A stretch of 64,000 nucleotides of DNA, taken from Tillus elongatus. Taxonomy: Eukaryota; Arthropoda; Insecta; Coleoptera; Cleridae. How positions within the stretch are numbered: the stretch's first letter is position 1; the number at the start of each line of letters is the position of its first letter. Of the stretch, positions 32,515-43,918 are shown piece by piece. Where the stretch lies: contig OZ023269.1 of NCBI GenBank assembly GCA_964006375.1, positions 132,548,047 through 132,612,046 of the forward strand, given 5' to 3'. Below the pieces are notes generated by a model that was not told the origin of the DNA, made no database searches, and worked only from the letters and a program-made list of their open reading frames with translations. A program made the position numbers and the translations under genes.

Positions 32515-33200
32515 ATTTCATTTTCCACCCTCTATCTTCATGTTCTAATTCGCGTTCCTCCGTTGAATTGTATGTGTGTTCGTGATAAGGTGCTCTAAAA
32601 CTTTAAATTAGTTTTTATTAATTATCTAACCATATAGTGATTTATCCGAACGTTTGCCTTAAAATAAAACCCTCTTACAAAATTTTGTGATAGATCGATA
32701 GCATTGATTGATTTTTTAAGGTAATTTGTAAAACGCGTAGCCAATGTCTCTTTATACACAAAGCTCATCGCTGCTCTCATATTTTATTTACCGATGCTTC
32801 TTTTAAATTATAATAAAAATGTATCCGCAGAATTAAAATCTTTAAGCGATCAATATGATCGATTTTTCTAGATCCGGAGTGTATTGTGCAATGACAACTA
32901 CAAAATATGGAGGTGAGAGTGAATCACGTTATCTTGTGTTTTAAGGTCTTCAATTTAAAAGTATAAGGTATCGTAGACCACAAATTAAGTACTTTTATCA
33001 ATTAGAGTGATTGTTTTTTAGTAATCATTTAATATATTTTGTGAACCAGAAAATTGGCGATTACCCCCGTGGTTTTCTTCGGATTTAGACGCAGCTGGCA
33101 TTTTTATTCTTTCTGCGCATGTTCTGTCATCTATTTTGACAATCGACAGTGACATTTCTATATTGTTGACTTCTTTAGATCTCGCTTTTTTTCGTGACAT
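32515..33200. repeat. Imperfect direct duplication, copy 1
   Basis: Matches 33243-33745 block by block: GTGATAAGGTGCTCTAAAAC, ATATAGTGATTTATCCG, AGCTCATCGCTGCTCTCATA, and a distal GACGCAGCTGGCATTTTTAT with TTCTGCGCAT. Not coding. It could be a duplicated promoter or untranslated first exon. Confidence 0.5.
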
Positions 33201-33242
33201 CATACCTCGTCGGATCTAATCGACCGAAATCGGTTAAAATTC

Positions 33243-33745
33243 TTCGATCGTCGGACACGGAAAACCGCGAAAAGCCCGCCTTCCATCTTTCTTTCGTGTT
33301 CGAACCTCCCGAGAGTAAGGTGCTGGTGATAAGTGCTCTTAAACTTTAACTAATTTTTTATTAATTACCTAATTATATAGTGATTTGTTCGGGTTTTAGT
33401 GTTCAAATAAAGTGTTTTTACAAAATTAAGCGGTAGATCGATATGATTGATTCATTTTTAACGATAAATGCGGTAATGTGTAAAACAAGTCGGTTACATG
33501 AAGCTCATCGCGATCATCTTCTCTCATCTTTTATGTAATGATGCTTCAAAATCATATTTAAAAAGCATTAAGCTTAAAATTCAGTGATTACTTAGATATT
33601 TTGTGATTGAGAAAAACGTGGGCCATCAGCGTCAGTCCTTGGCTCTTGTACGCAGACGCCATTTTTAATTTTTATCTTCTGCGCATCTATTCGGTCATCT
33701 ATTCAGATAGTGGTGATCGATATTATAGATCTTTAAGATTGACCC
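33243..33745. repeat. Imperfect direct duplication, copy 2
   Basis: Second copy of the block at 32515-33200 (GTGATAAGTGCTCTTAAAC, ATATAGTGATTTGTTCG, AAGCTCATCGCGATCATC, GTACGCAGACGCCATTTTTA). It is GC-richer at its left end and lies just upstream of the putative plus-strand start codon at 33923. Confidence 0.5.
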
Positions 33746-33922
33746 ACGGGCTGAATAATCAAACTGGCTTTCAAAACTACGGTAGTTATTCATATTTGTT
33801 TTAATTCCAAAATGTTTTTTTTTGCGATGTGTAATGCAAACAACTGATATTTAATACGGAATAACGGGCGATAGTAAATATTGTGACCAAGTTACAAACT
33901 CAAGTTGATCAAATCAAGATTT

Positions 33923-33968
33923 ATGGTTCATTTAGATCAAGGAGGTAGATTCGGCAGGATACATAATG
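33923..33968 (+). CDS. Putative first coding exon of unknown plus-strand gene
   Basis: ATG followed by 14 codons (MVHLDQGGRFGRIHN), then G|GTGAGT, a near-consensus donor. It follows two GC-richer, duplicated upstream blocks that could be promoter or leader. The phase fits the next candidate exon. The product is not recognised. Confidence 0.32.
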
Positions 33969-34507
33969 GTGAGTGATAGAGGTTAAGGATACAGTGATGT
34001 GCGCTTGTGCAACATTCTGTCAATATCTTACAGTGTTGCCAGATCGGACAATTTTGCTCTAGACTAGGTTGTAAAGTAGAATGTAATGTGATTATTAGAA
34101 CTTATACTGATTGCACACTCGTCTAGAATTACTTCTTTCAGCTGAAATGGAAATATCCGCCAGGAAATTCATCTAAAATTATCAAACTTGATTTGGCTTT
34201 TCTCGTGAAAACGGTGGCTGGTTCTGGGTGGTGGTATGGGGATGGCTCCATCACCAGGACCTCTTAAAGGGCGCAATGTTATGTGGTTTCCTTTTCACTG
34301 GTTTTTAATTGGGTGAACCGGGAGTCTATTAAAGATAAACGGGGTTGCGAGGTACGGTAGATGATAAGTGGATTAAGGGGTTGGTTAAGAGCCGGTCGGG
34401 AGGTTATTCCTTCCCCTGGATTTCTATAAGGTGCTTTTTTACACTTTGCATTTACAACTCTTTTTAGTCTTGTTCACTTTGGCTCATGTAATATTGTTTA
34501 GATTGAA

Positions 34508-35050
34508 AGCACAAGGGTGACGGTCGACTTTACCGCAACTAAATTTTAACGTGATTATAATAGAATATGGCCTAAAACAGTTGTACATACCTTAATAAAG
34601 TAAAACAGTGTGGTATATTTCGTTTTCAATAACCTTTCAATGATAAACGCAATTAAAACGTTTCGATTTGCAACAAAAACGTATATTTTTGTATGTGAGG
34701 TTATGACTGTTGTTTCGTTGACATGATCGGCGTTGTTGTCAGTTACGAAGCTATTTACTTGATACTGGGGGAATGTCAGGTCAGGTCAAGGTCAGGTCAG
34801 GCAGGCCGGTTGGTAAGTAAACACTGTCCGGCAGTGCATTCATTCAATGTGGCAACGCTGCTGAAAATTGACAGTTCCAAACGTGAAATTGGTGCATTTT
34901 TTGGAATTTCATTTCTCAATTATTCTGTTATTTCTGGTTTTTCCGTAAATTTTTTTCCGGATTATAAATCTACGTTACGTACTTTTTCTTGTGGTGTGCG
35001 CCGTTTTGCTAGATTCCAGTTGCGGTAAAGTCGACCGTAACCAGCACAAG
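34508..35050. mobile_element. 527-bp MITE with perfect terminal repeats and 8-bp target duplication
   Basis: The element 34516-35042 starts GGTGACGGTCGACTTTACCG and ends with the complement. At least 20 bp of the arms match perfectly (ACGGTCGACTTTACCGCAAC). AGCACAAG lies directly on both sides (34508-34515 and 35043-35050). A GGTCAGGTCAGG stretch is internal. A 101-codon frame inside has no family resemblance. An 8-bp duplication fits hAT or P-like elements. Confidence 0.85.
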
Positions 35051-35397
35051 TTTTCTCTTTCAGTTCTTACATGCAAGGGAGCTTATAAACATGATTCTGA
35101 AAAAAAATCGGGAAAAGCGGATATTGTGCTAATCTTCAAATCAACAAAAAAAATTGTTTAGGTTATTGCGTAGTCTTTGATTATTATCAGTAACAAGTAT
35201 CAATGGTGTATGCCAGGGAAACCATTTTGTGTTTGGCTTAACCAAATTTATTAGTACCAAAAATATATTCTGTAGTTTCTTATTTTGCTTATACAAAATA
35301 TTTGACTATAGACTCTTCAAAAAAGTCTGTACTAGCTTTTGGGTAAAAGCCAGTTAAAACTACTACTACTCTTCTGAAAATTTTACGTATGTTTTTT

Positions 35398-35690
<293 letters not shown>

Positions 35691-35960
35691 TAATAAATGT
35701 TTGGTGAGTTATTTTAAAAAAATGTTTTTGAATTTTCGTGCAAAAAAATATTTGTAAATTTTTAAGGAAAAAACCTTTTTGGGAGTTTTGTCGAAAAGCT
35801 TATTTGATGAAATATGGTACATTGTTTCTACTATATAGGTCATACAGTTAACCTAATTTGATACCTGCTTTCATTAAAAAAGACATATTTGCTATTAAAA
35901 ATATTTTAAAGAAACTTCACTACTATAACGCACTTGCTGCGTACAGACTATTTATCTAAT
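35691..35960 (+). repeat. Repeat block shared with 28860-29190
   Basis: Shares GATACCTGCTTTCATTAAAA and ACTATAACGCACTTGCTGCG with the 29-kb block. It lies between two (TA)n elements. Non-coding. Confidence 0.45.
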
Positions 35961-35994
35961 GTATTGGAACCGTTGGCCATTTAATTTGATTTCC

Positions 35995-36127
35995 ATTAAT
36001 GAATTTTTATTTAAAAAAATTCACTAATAGAGAGGAATCGATGGTGAGACTTTGAAAACAGTTTTTCAAATGAGCGCGAACTAGGACCGCTAGAACCCAA
36101 ATCCGGGGTCAGTTTCAATTTTTATAT

Positions 36128-36212
<85 letters not shown>
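35995..36212 (+). mobile_element. (TA)n-containing Helentron-like element, left arm
   Basis: A hairpin-like ATGAATTTTT ... AAATTCAC, then GAGCGCGAACTAGGACCGCT and CCGGGGTCAGTTTCAA, then about 80 bp of (TA)n. It closely resembles 29640-29862. Confidence 0.55.
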
Positions 36213-36215
<3 letters not shown>

Positions 36216-36379
36216 TATTAATTATTAATACTTTTTTAGAGAACCTTATTCAAATTGTATTACGATTTATATACAAGACAATGACTTTAGTTATTGTGTA
36301 ACAAACATTTTGTACAATAGTAACAATAATAATAACTGTCTTTTTTAATGCTATAATGATTTTGTCTTTATTTTTACAG

Positions 36380-36419
36380 GTAGGTCAAATAGTCAAGGAG
36401 AAGCCGATGATACGTCAAT
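36380..36419 (+). CDS. Putative second exon of unknown plus-strand gene
   Basis: 40 nt between a strong acceptor (TTTTTACAG) and donor (GTAAGT). In phase with 33923-33968 it reads RSNSQGEADDTS. The short acidic product has no recognised relatives. Confidence 0.3.
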
Positions 36420-36479
36420 GTAAGTAGATTTTATAATTTCTTTGAATAAGCCTAGATATATAGATTTCACTAGGGCATG

Positions 36480-36980
36480 CTGGGAACCTGTGATGAGCAC
36501 TGAAATGTATAGGTCATCTATACAAGATTTTACCCCCTCTTTACTGTTTTATTTTCCAGTTTAGATGCTAAATAACAGTAGTCGTGAATTTTTTTATTGT
36601 GGTTATTTTACATTTTAGAAAAACAATCGAGAATCCAGTTTATGAGATGAAAGTTGAACATTTGTTTTTAATAGAACATCCTGTATATTGTCCATTATTA
36701 TCACATTTATTCATTGAAAATTAAATTAATTTAAATTTTCCAAATTCTACAGCTCATTTCATTCCTTTTCATTCCAGCTAATGCTTCCAATAAAACCAAC
36801 ATTTTCACAAAAATTCTGTTTCTTTTGCATATTTATTCATTCCAAAAATTTTCAAATAAAACGATTTCTTTTTTTTTCTATGATATGGATTAAACCCAAA
36901 AGTAAATTCACTTTAGAAAACCCATTTCACCACAGCACATTTTTAGATTTGACAATTGTTTCGCTAACAAATTGGTGCTT
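36480..36980 (+). repeat. Dispersed repeat blocks shared with 8.85-8.96 kb
   Basis: AACCTGTGATGAGCACTGAA at 36487 and ATTTGACAATTGTTTCGCTA at 36946 match the repeat at 8845-8965, spread over a longer distance. No coding frame of known type. Confidence 0.4.
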
Positions 36981-37274
36981 TAGAGTATATAATCGTTTAT
37001 TTAATTTTATAATGAAGCTAAATTTGTTAGCGCAACAATTTCTCGCTATAAAAATATGTTGTGGTAAATTGTCAAAGTGTAAATATTTGTCAGTATCAGT
37101 GTTTACAATATTCAATATTATTTCATGTTTTAAAAGCGAAATTTGATGCAAGCTTAAATTAAAAACAATGGGAAATACAATTTTGCTAATTTTTCTCTAG
37201 ATTTTTAATTAGATTCTATTTACGGTTTCTAGAAGTTAATAGTTTTATAATAGCTACTTATTCGCTGATTTCAG

Positions 37275-37287
37275 ATCTATGTTTGAG
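37275..37287 (+). CDS. Putative micro-exon of unknown plus-strand gene
   Basis: A 13-nt segment between TTTCAG and GTACGC. Its phase fits the preceding candidate exon and adds SMFE. So short an exon cannot be supported by sequence alone, and no continuation was found further right. Confidence 0.18.
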
Positions 37288-37769
37288 GTACGCTGGTTTT
37301 GCATATGTATTTTTCCGGTTATTTATTTTCATACGTCAGTGATAGGATGTCAGACACACGAATATTTTCTATGGGATAATTATGATGTGCTATTAAAGGG
37401 ATCTTGTTTAGAGACTTTACAGGATTCTGTTTTGGTAACACAATTACGCCAAAAATGTTGCCGCCCGTCTCATTGACTAAAAACAGAACCACTGACATTG
37501 TATATCAATCGACTATGAACATGAACTAACAGACAACCTAACCTAACTTATGGGTTTGTCGGGCTTTCTTGTTTTTTCTGAATTAGAGTTTGCAGGATGT
37601 AATGTAAATAACTAACGAAGCTGGCTTTCAAGACACAAAATCAATGTTGTGTGTTAATAAAAACTACTTTAGTGTATGTATTGATCTTACCAGAGATGTG
37701 CTCTACGAAATTACATGAATAATAAACGAGTTGGAGCTGAACGACCAGGATGTTTCATAGTGTTGCATT

Positions 37770-37905
37770 TACTTTGGATAAATATTTAATTTCTGAATTT
37801 TATTTAACTTGAAATATATACTTATATAGGTGTGGGCGTTAGTTAAATATTTAATTTGTTGAATTTTATTTACCTGGAAATATATACTTATATAGCTGTG
37901 GGTTT
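37770..37905. repeat. Two-copy tandem repeat (about 67 bp)
   Basis: AAATATTTAATTTCTGAATT then GAAATATATACTTATATAGG occurs twice in a row with small differences. Minor. Confidence 0.7.
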
Positions 37906-39116
37906 TTGAGAGTTTAAAGTAAAATCGTTTTATAATAGGGTAATGACTGTTAAACATAATTTCCGGTCGTATTCGAAATATAAATCATTTTGCAGGTTAG
38001 ATTTAAGGTGATTTTTAGGACTAGTCAGTATATCAAATATTAAATATCATCCTCATAAATCATCACAGTCTTAAGTCAAGGCTGCATTGTCGTCACAACC
38101 CATGACTCAGTTTCAGGCAGTTCTATTCATTTTCTTGTAACTTCCGCACTACATCAAATTTTTAATTTAATTTGATTTTTTCTACTATATTTTGTTGATA
38201 AAATGTTGACTTTATATATGTTTTGGGGGATTTCTCGTTCTTTGTCAATTATTGCAATATTTTTGCTATGATTGTACTGATGGTTTGGTATGTTCTGTTG
38301 GGCAATAAATGCTAATATTATTAAAAGTTAACATAAGTCTTTACACTTATAGTTATGTGCTGGATGAGGGTTCGTGCTTTCACTGTGGTCCCAATAGGTT
38401 TTTAATTTTTCAACAGATTTTTGACAGTTTTCTGTGCAGCCTCGATGGTCCCAAAGTTATTGCGTTCGATTCTCAGCAGAAGCCTTAAATTATTTTTCAG
38501 TACATCTTGTAAATTAACATTAATCGATGTTGTAACAATTGTGTTTGAGCAAGTTGAGGGTCTGCACTTTCTGCCCTTCAGAAACTAGGCCGAGTTTTTC
38601 CTATTTTTAAGGCATCTAATTATTGCACCATAGTAATACCATGTTTCTTTCGTCATATTTTTGAGACCTGTCTCTTTCAAAGCATAATATTTCATATTAA
38701 GAACAAACTATTTGTAATTCAGCCTGTTTTTTCATCAGAAGGTCAACTATACTAACTTGCTCAGCTTAACACAATTTAATCTATGCTGACCATATCAAGA
38801 TTTTCTCGACAATTTTGGATGTCAATGATGTGCATTTGCAGAATAATCTAGAGGCTCTTGTGCGAGTGGTCTCTCACTAAATTTTGTGTAATGTCATTCA
38901 CAAGCAAGCATTTGCATTCAACTATAATTTATAGGGGAATGTGTTTACACCTCCTTCCATCATCAGGGGCCTCAAGCTTGTGTTCGATCCTATTTTTCTT
39001 TTTGGCCACATTATGAACACGTCACCTCATAAGAAACAGGAGTAATTTTTCTATGAAAAGGGTGTCAATTTTGTTACTATATCGCTGTAAGGCCAGATTT
39101 ATTCTCATCATAATTA

Positions 39117-39165
39117 AAATCGCAGAGCGGTTTCGCTCTAATTAGAGCTTGTCCGTATGGTATAC
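39117..39165 (-). ncRNA. Decayed hammerhead motif, array 2 unit 1
   Basis: Minus strand: CGGACAA replaces CUGAUGA; GAGCGAAACCGCUC follows. The core is damaged and it is probably inactive. Confidence 0.45.
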
Positions 39166-39427
39166 TAATTACAGCGAGAACACACCTATAAAGTAATACG
39201 GCTGTGGTAGCCAGTCTCCTAGAACATTGTGAGATGTAGGACAGGGTCACCATCTCGGTGCGGAACTATATAATATGTTGTCACAACAGCTCCAAATAAC
39301 ACAAAATGTTATGACATAGAGATCGTGTACAACTAACTAACAATTTTGTAAATTTTCTGCCCTGGCCCATTTCTTCCCTAATAAAGGGACAATGTATGTA
39401 AGGCTAGATGTATTCTCACCATAATTA

Positions 39428-39474
39428 GAACCGCAGGCCGGTTTACCTCTAATTAGAGCTCGTCAGTACGGTAT
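39428..39474 (-). ncRNA. Decayed hammerhead motif, array 2 unit 2
   Basis: Minus strand: CUGACGA (the variable core base is C, which is allowed), a perfect CUCU-AAUU-AGAG stem II, then UAAA in place of GAAA. One core base is lost; stem I (ACCGUA/UGCGGU) is intact. Confidence 0.55.
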
Positions 39475-39610
39475 ACTAATTACATCGAGAACACACCTAT
39501 AAAGTAATACTGCTATGGTAGCCTGCCTCTTAGGACATTGTGAGATGTGCGACATCGTAATCCTACTATAGCCGTATTACTTTATAGGTGTGTTCTCGCT
39601 TTAATTAGTA

Positions 39611-39656
39611 TACCGTACTGACGATCCCTAACTAGAGCAAAACCAGTCTGCGGTTC
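39611..39656 (+). ncRNA. Decayed hammerhead motif, array 2 unit 3
   Basis: Plus strand: stem I ACCGUA/UGCGGU is kept and CUGACGA is kept. Stem II is disrupted, AAAA replaces GAAA, and the cleavage triplet GUC is present. Likely inactive. Confidence 0.5.
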
Positions 39657-40199
39657 TAATTATGGTGATAATTTATCTAGCCTTACATATATTGTCCCTA
39701 TATTAGGGAAGAAAAAGGCCAGGGCTGACAATTTACTAAATTGTTAGTTGGTTGTACACAGTCTCTATTTTATAACATTTTGTGTTATTTGGAGCTGTTG
39801 TGACAACATATAAACTAGTTTCGCACCGAAATGGCGAACCTGTCGTATATCTCACAATGTTCTATATCGCTATCTTGTCAGATTCTATCTAGAATATGGT
39901 TCGGCTGTGTGGTTTCAAACTGATGGATCCATAATGCCAACCTTTGATCAGTTCGAGGGAAGTTTTTTAATTATCTTTGCAGCCATGAGAATGCTGGGTA
40001 CCCTTATGTGGAATTTCTGCAGGATAATATGCTGGATTGCTTCGACTTGCATCGCCTTGAGAGACATAGGAAGTGAAGTTCATTAATTCTTTTGTACAAA
40101 CTAATTAGCTCTATTTTGGATTACCCTACCTTGTAGATTGTTTAATGAGTCGTATAGGCCTTTGGCCGCTTAACACTGTTTTGTGCTTGACTCTATTTT

Positions 40200-42440
40200 C
40201 TAATAGTTGCCCAAAAATTTAAGACTTTTCATATAGTTATCTTTTTGGGGGCTACTTTACCTATTTCTTGAGTTGTTAGAGTCACCCCCCCAAGGTGTTT
40301 GAGCCTCTTGCAGAACTGCGCCCTGTAGTCACATAGTAAGTGTTCTGTTGCTTCAGTGCAGTATCTGCAGGTTTCATTGTCCGCCTTGCCCATCTTCACA
40401 AGACGATACCTTACTGGGGAGTGTCCTGTGGAAAGTCCTGTGATTATTCTCAAGTCGTTCCTGATCAGTTCAAGAAACAGTTCAGACCTCTCTGTTGATA
40501 TGGTGATGCACCATTTTGCCTGCCTTAAGCCTGGCGTTTTCCTGCTATAATTTGGTTCTTCTCCCAAATACCAGGTTCATTTCTTACATGGCTTTTTGTT
40601 AGTCCACAATAGTGGCCTGGACCATAGAATGGTGTTGTTGCTGCTTTTTTAAGGCTATCTGCTTCCTCATCTTCTTGAATGCCTCCCATTAAAGTTGCTT
40701 TGTTGTACGTAGCCAGTTGCCAAGGATTTTTTGCAGTCCCAGGTCAGTTTAGAATCGGTTTTGAAAGATCCCAGATTCTTTAGTACTGTCTGAGAAGATG
40801 TAGATCTCTCTACTTCTGAGTTTTCTTTGTATGCACTCCTGTGCACACATATTTATAGCAAGGATTTCTGCTTAGAAGATGGTGGAAGTTTTTCCTAGGG
40901 ACTTAGCGAGTCTAGAGTTACTGCTCCCTGCATTTGTGTAGATCCATCTGTATACCATACAAATGAGTTGTTTGTCAACCGTTTACTGTCTCTGTTCCAT
41001 GGTTGGCGGTCATTTATGACCACGTCAAATGCGATAATATCATCTGCTTATCCTTGGACTATAAATCCTGTCCCGCCCAATGTAGTCATAAGTTTATCAA
41101 CAACAAGCGACCACAGCAGAGGTGATAGAACTCCTCCTTGAGGACAACCTTTTACCGTAGTTACTGTTGTGTTGGTGTCATTTGTGGTAGCCGTGATTAC
41201 ACGGATTTTACAATAGGGACTTCCACTCCCCTTTCCTGTAGGGCCCGTTTGATGGACTGATATGAGGTGTTGTCAAAGGCACCCTCTATGTCAATGAATG
41301 CACTGAGTACTACTTCTTTGGCCACAAAAGTTTTTTTATACTCCTCACTTAACAGTGTAGAGGGCATACAATGTGGATTTGCCCGCCTGGTAGGCGAGTT
41401 GTTGTACACGGAGCAGTTTTCGCTTCTAAGTATTAATCTAATGCCTTTTCCATGGTCTTTAGAAGAAAGGATGCGAGGCTAATGGGGCGGTAGGATTTTG
41501 CTTCGTCCACAGGGCGACGTCCTGTTTTTGATATAAACACTACATTTGCTTCTCTCCATGCCTGCGAAATAATAATAATATTTATTTGGTCCATTAGTTA
41601 CAATTATTGTAAATCGGACAAGTCAAAAAACTTACAAGATAAAAACGTATCACAACTAATTACAAGCCCAAAAATCTAAAATATAACGAGCTTAACATCA
41701 CAACAAAAAACATACGTTAACAGTGCAGCTTCACAAAATTCACTCAAACTATATAAACTATGAGTAATCAAAGCAGCCTTCAGTTGCTTTCTAAATTTTT
41801 TTGCAGGTGAAAAGTATCTTTTTGACGACTGTTGTACCCATGAAAATCCGAGTTGATAACAAATTTTCTCTTGTTTTTATGAATGTAAGTTAACAGATGG
41901 AACAAGTAAACTGATGTTAACGTCATAATGTTATTTTGCTTAAAGGTGTCACGACAAGAGTGCCCTCAGGATTCGTTTCTGTAGCACAAATATTCTATGG
42001 TAGTCCAAGGATTGGCCCCAGATAACGATACAGTAACTCAGATGTAAATAGACAGTCGCGTAGTAGACTTTCAGCAGATGTTCTGAGCTTAAGGAATCTT
42101 TAAGCATCAACATTGCATAAAACGCGGAATTTAGTGTCTTGCACACGTGATCGATCTGCCTATATATAACAGGCTACTGTCAATTTTAACACCCAAAATA
42201 TAGCCTAGGATTAACCTAGCTTTGAATATTAGTTGTAGGTGGGGTTTTAATATGTCAAAACCCCTCTGTAGAAAGCCTGGAAATATGCCGTGCCTGCCAG
42301 GGGATTTCTAGGATTTAAAACTTTCTCATCCATTTAATTCTGTTAATATTGAAGATTTTATTTGCCAGTCTTTTCCCAACTCTCACTGGGTTTCTCAACC
42401 CTTGATCAGCTGGGCTGCTCTGGTGCAAATCATATGTGTT
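40200..42440 (-). mobile_element. I-clade LINE (RT, RNase H, zinc knuckle), minus strand, interrupted
   Basis: Reading down the minus strand: FKSPGRHGIFPGFLQRG (about 42330-42250); after an insertion, RT blocks KSYRPISLASFLLKTMEKA and LSAFIDIEGAFDNTSYQS (41197-41500); KGCPQGGVLSPLLWSL (41150-41100); a degenerate catalytic ADDIIAF preceded by a stop (about 41040); RNase H NSFVWYTDGST (about 40940); and the C-terminal knuckle CRYCTEATEHLLCDY (40229-40567). Many stops. Same family type as the elements at 0.2, 16-18 and 56-57 kb. Confidence 0.75.
41571..42168 (-). mobile_element. CR1/Jockey-like LINE 3' end nested in the I-clade LINE
   Basis: The 3' end carries an AATAATAATAATATTTATT tail (plus-strand view, 41570-41588). 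Upstream on the minus strand is the RT C-terminal region LLKVYYATVYLHLSYCIVIW and HRIFVLQKRILRALLS (41949-42146). It splits the surrounding I-clade RT between its fingers and palm blocks. Confidence 0.7.
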
Positions 42441-42577
42441 TTGTGAGCCTGGAAAGTAAGTCTGTAGGAGAACTCTACCTGCCCAGCTTACTATAGCAAA
42501 TTAACTTTAATGTGGCTCGATTTCCTAACCATTTTATCTGTCTTTAGCTCGTATACATTTGCTGCAATCATACACAT

Positions 42578-43632
42578 TACAGTAAGTCCCCGCTTAACGT
42601 CCTAGTTAGGGACCTACCAATCGCGACGTTATGAGAAATTACGTTTTTTTTTGGATACAGGAGAGGAGAATGCATCATGCAGACCTCATTCACAACACCG
42701 TAGTGTGTGGGATATCGAGGTACTGCGGGACTCGTACCCACTAAAACTCCTCTCCCTGGAGTACCGGACCTTAATCCATAGGTACCTTCCTCGAAAAGAT
42801 TTCACACAATGTCGTTTGGATTTGAATGTTTCCAATCTGTTTTTGCCGCGGGGGCGTTATCGGCATGGTTGTCTACATAGGATTGGCGGATTTTCCCATT
42901 TAGATTGATATTACGAGAATGCCAACTGGGGTGTTTGGAATTTAAATCGCTAGCCATTATTATGGATTGGTTGGTATCAGATAAGAGTTCTAGGTCGGCG
43001 TATAGAATTCTCTTTTGTGGAGGATTATAGGCAGAAATGAGCTTAATTGGGCCTGCAGAGGAAGTGTTGACTACGATTTGTGTAGCCTCTATCTTCTGCA
43101 GGGCTGGCGTACTGAGAGGGTGGTGGTCAACATTTGTTTTAACATACACTCCGTACCGCCACCTCTGGAAGTGGTGCGCTCATTGAGGTACAATGTGTAG
43201 TTGGGAAGTTTCGGATTGGTTGGGAGACGCATGTTGCTTTCCTGGACTAGAATAACGTCCAGTTTTAAGCGTTGGGCGAATTCTTAAATCTCATTTTTTC
43301 ACAGGCTAGTCCTGTTTGCATTCCAGGATGTAACCTGCAGGGATTGTGCCTTACTACGACGTAAAACGAATCATTGGGAATGGATATAATGTACATATTT
43401 GTGACTAAAAAGATTAAAAAAAAAACAATATTCATTTACGTATGTATCATGTACATGCCTACAGTCTACATTATATTATATATTCCTGTTTTACCTACAG
43501 TTTTAGATTTTTTTTACCATAGCAACATTATACCGATTCAGTTTCAACGTCAAACGATACATTTGCTTACAACAAACTGCGACGCTATAATGAAACGTTA
43601 AGTGAGACGACGTTATGCGAGGACTTACTGTA
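42578..43632. mobile_element. pogo-type TIR element with LINE endonuclease insert
   Basis: 42580-43630 begins CAGTAAGTCCCCGCTTAACG and ends with a near-complement, GTTATGCGAGGACTTACTG, with TA on both sides (42578-42579, 43631-43632). TA duplication and CAGT termini are typical of pogo/Tc1-mariner relatives. The middle (about 42650-43370) is not transposon-like but holds a LINE endonuclease fragment on the minus strand. No transposase frame remains. Confidence 0.75.
42650..43370 (-). pseudogene. LINE apurinic endonuclease fragment inside the TIR element
   Basis: Minus strand 43149-42802 reads IVVNTSSAGPIKLISAYNPP and SIIMASDLNSKHPSWHSR, the endonuclease core of I/Jockey-type LINEs (the D-L-N-x-K-H block). 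The upstream part in other frames (NASRTGL, a KLPTNP-like block) is also endonuclease. The last 160 bp is of unknown origin. Confidence 0.7.
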
Positions 43633-43918
43633 TATTAGATGAGCAATAATTATTTTAAGCTAGAGCCATAGTCTTGGTATTCTTTTTTGCTGTATGTCAG
43701 AAACTAGAACGTTAGTTATTTGTGATTTTGTCTTGTTTTTCTATGTATTCTTGTTCTATCTGCAAACCAGTCCATCTTTAATTTGGCTTGATAAGCTGTT
43801 GGTATATGTAAATAAATAAATGAGATAAGAGTTCATATACCATTGGTCAGATGTTACAGAAGCAATTTAAGCACTGCTTGTCCATACAGATTAAGATTTT
43901 GATCTGCATCATCCGAGT

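Larger units (their letters stand above)
39085..39880. repeat. Hammerhead-ribozyme repeat array 2 (inverted multimer)
   Basis: The minus strand carries more than one unit (39085 to about 39553). Equivalent ribozyme positions at 39129 and 39440 give a 311-bp period. From about 39560 to 39880 a unit lies on the plus strand, so the two halves point in opposite directions. Blocks AGTAATACGGCTGTGGTAGC, AGCTCCAAATAACACA and AATGTATGTAAGGCTAGATG match array 1 and the 31.2-kb fragment. Inserted in a CR1-like LINE. Confidence 0.7.
38540..40150 (+). mobile_element. CR1/Jockey-like LINE split by ribozyme array
   Basis: 38540-39050 gives RT-like fragments in shifting frames (SNYCTIVIPCFFRHIFETC, IKNKLFVIQPVFSSEG). 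39885-40140 gives the RT C-terminal region (LVRFYLEYGSAVWF, then AGYPYVEFLQDN and CFDLHRLERHRK). Between them lies the ribozyme repeat array at 39085-39880. The LINE is heavily decayed. Confidence 0.55.

Noticed and set aside
34723..35028. 101-codon plus-strand frame
   Set aside because: Lies wholly inside a MITE and runs into its terminal repeat; no known domain.
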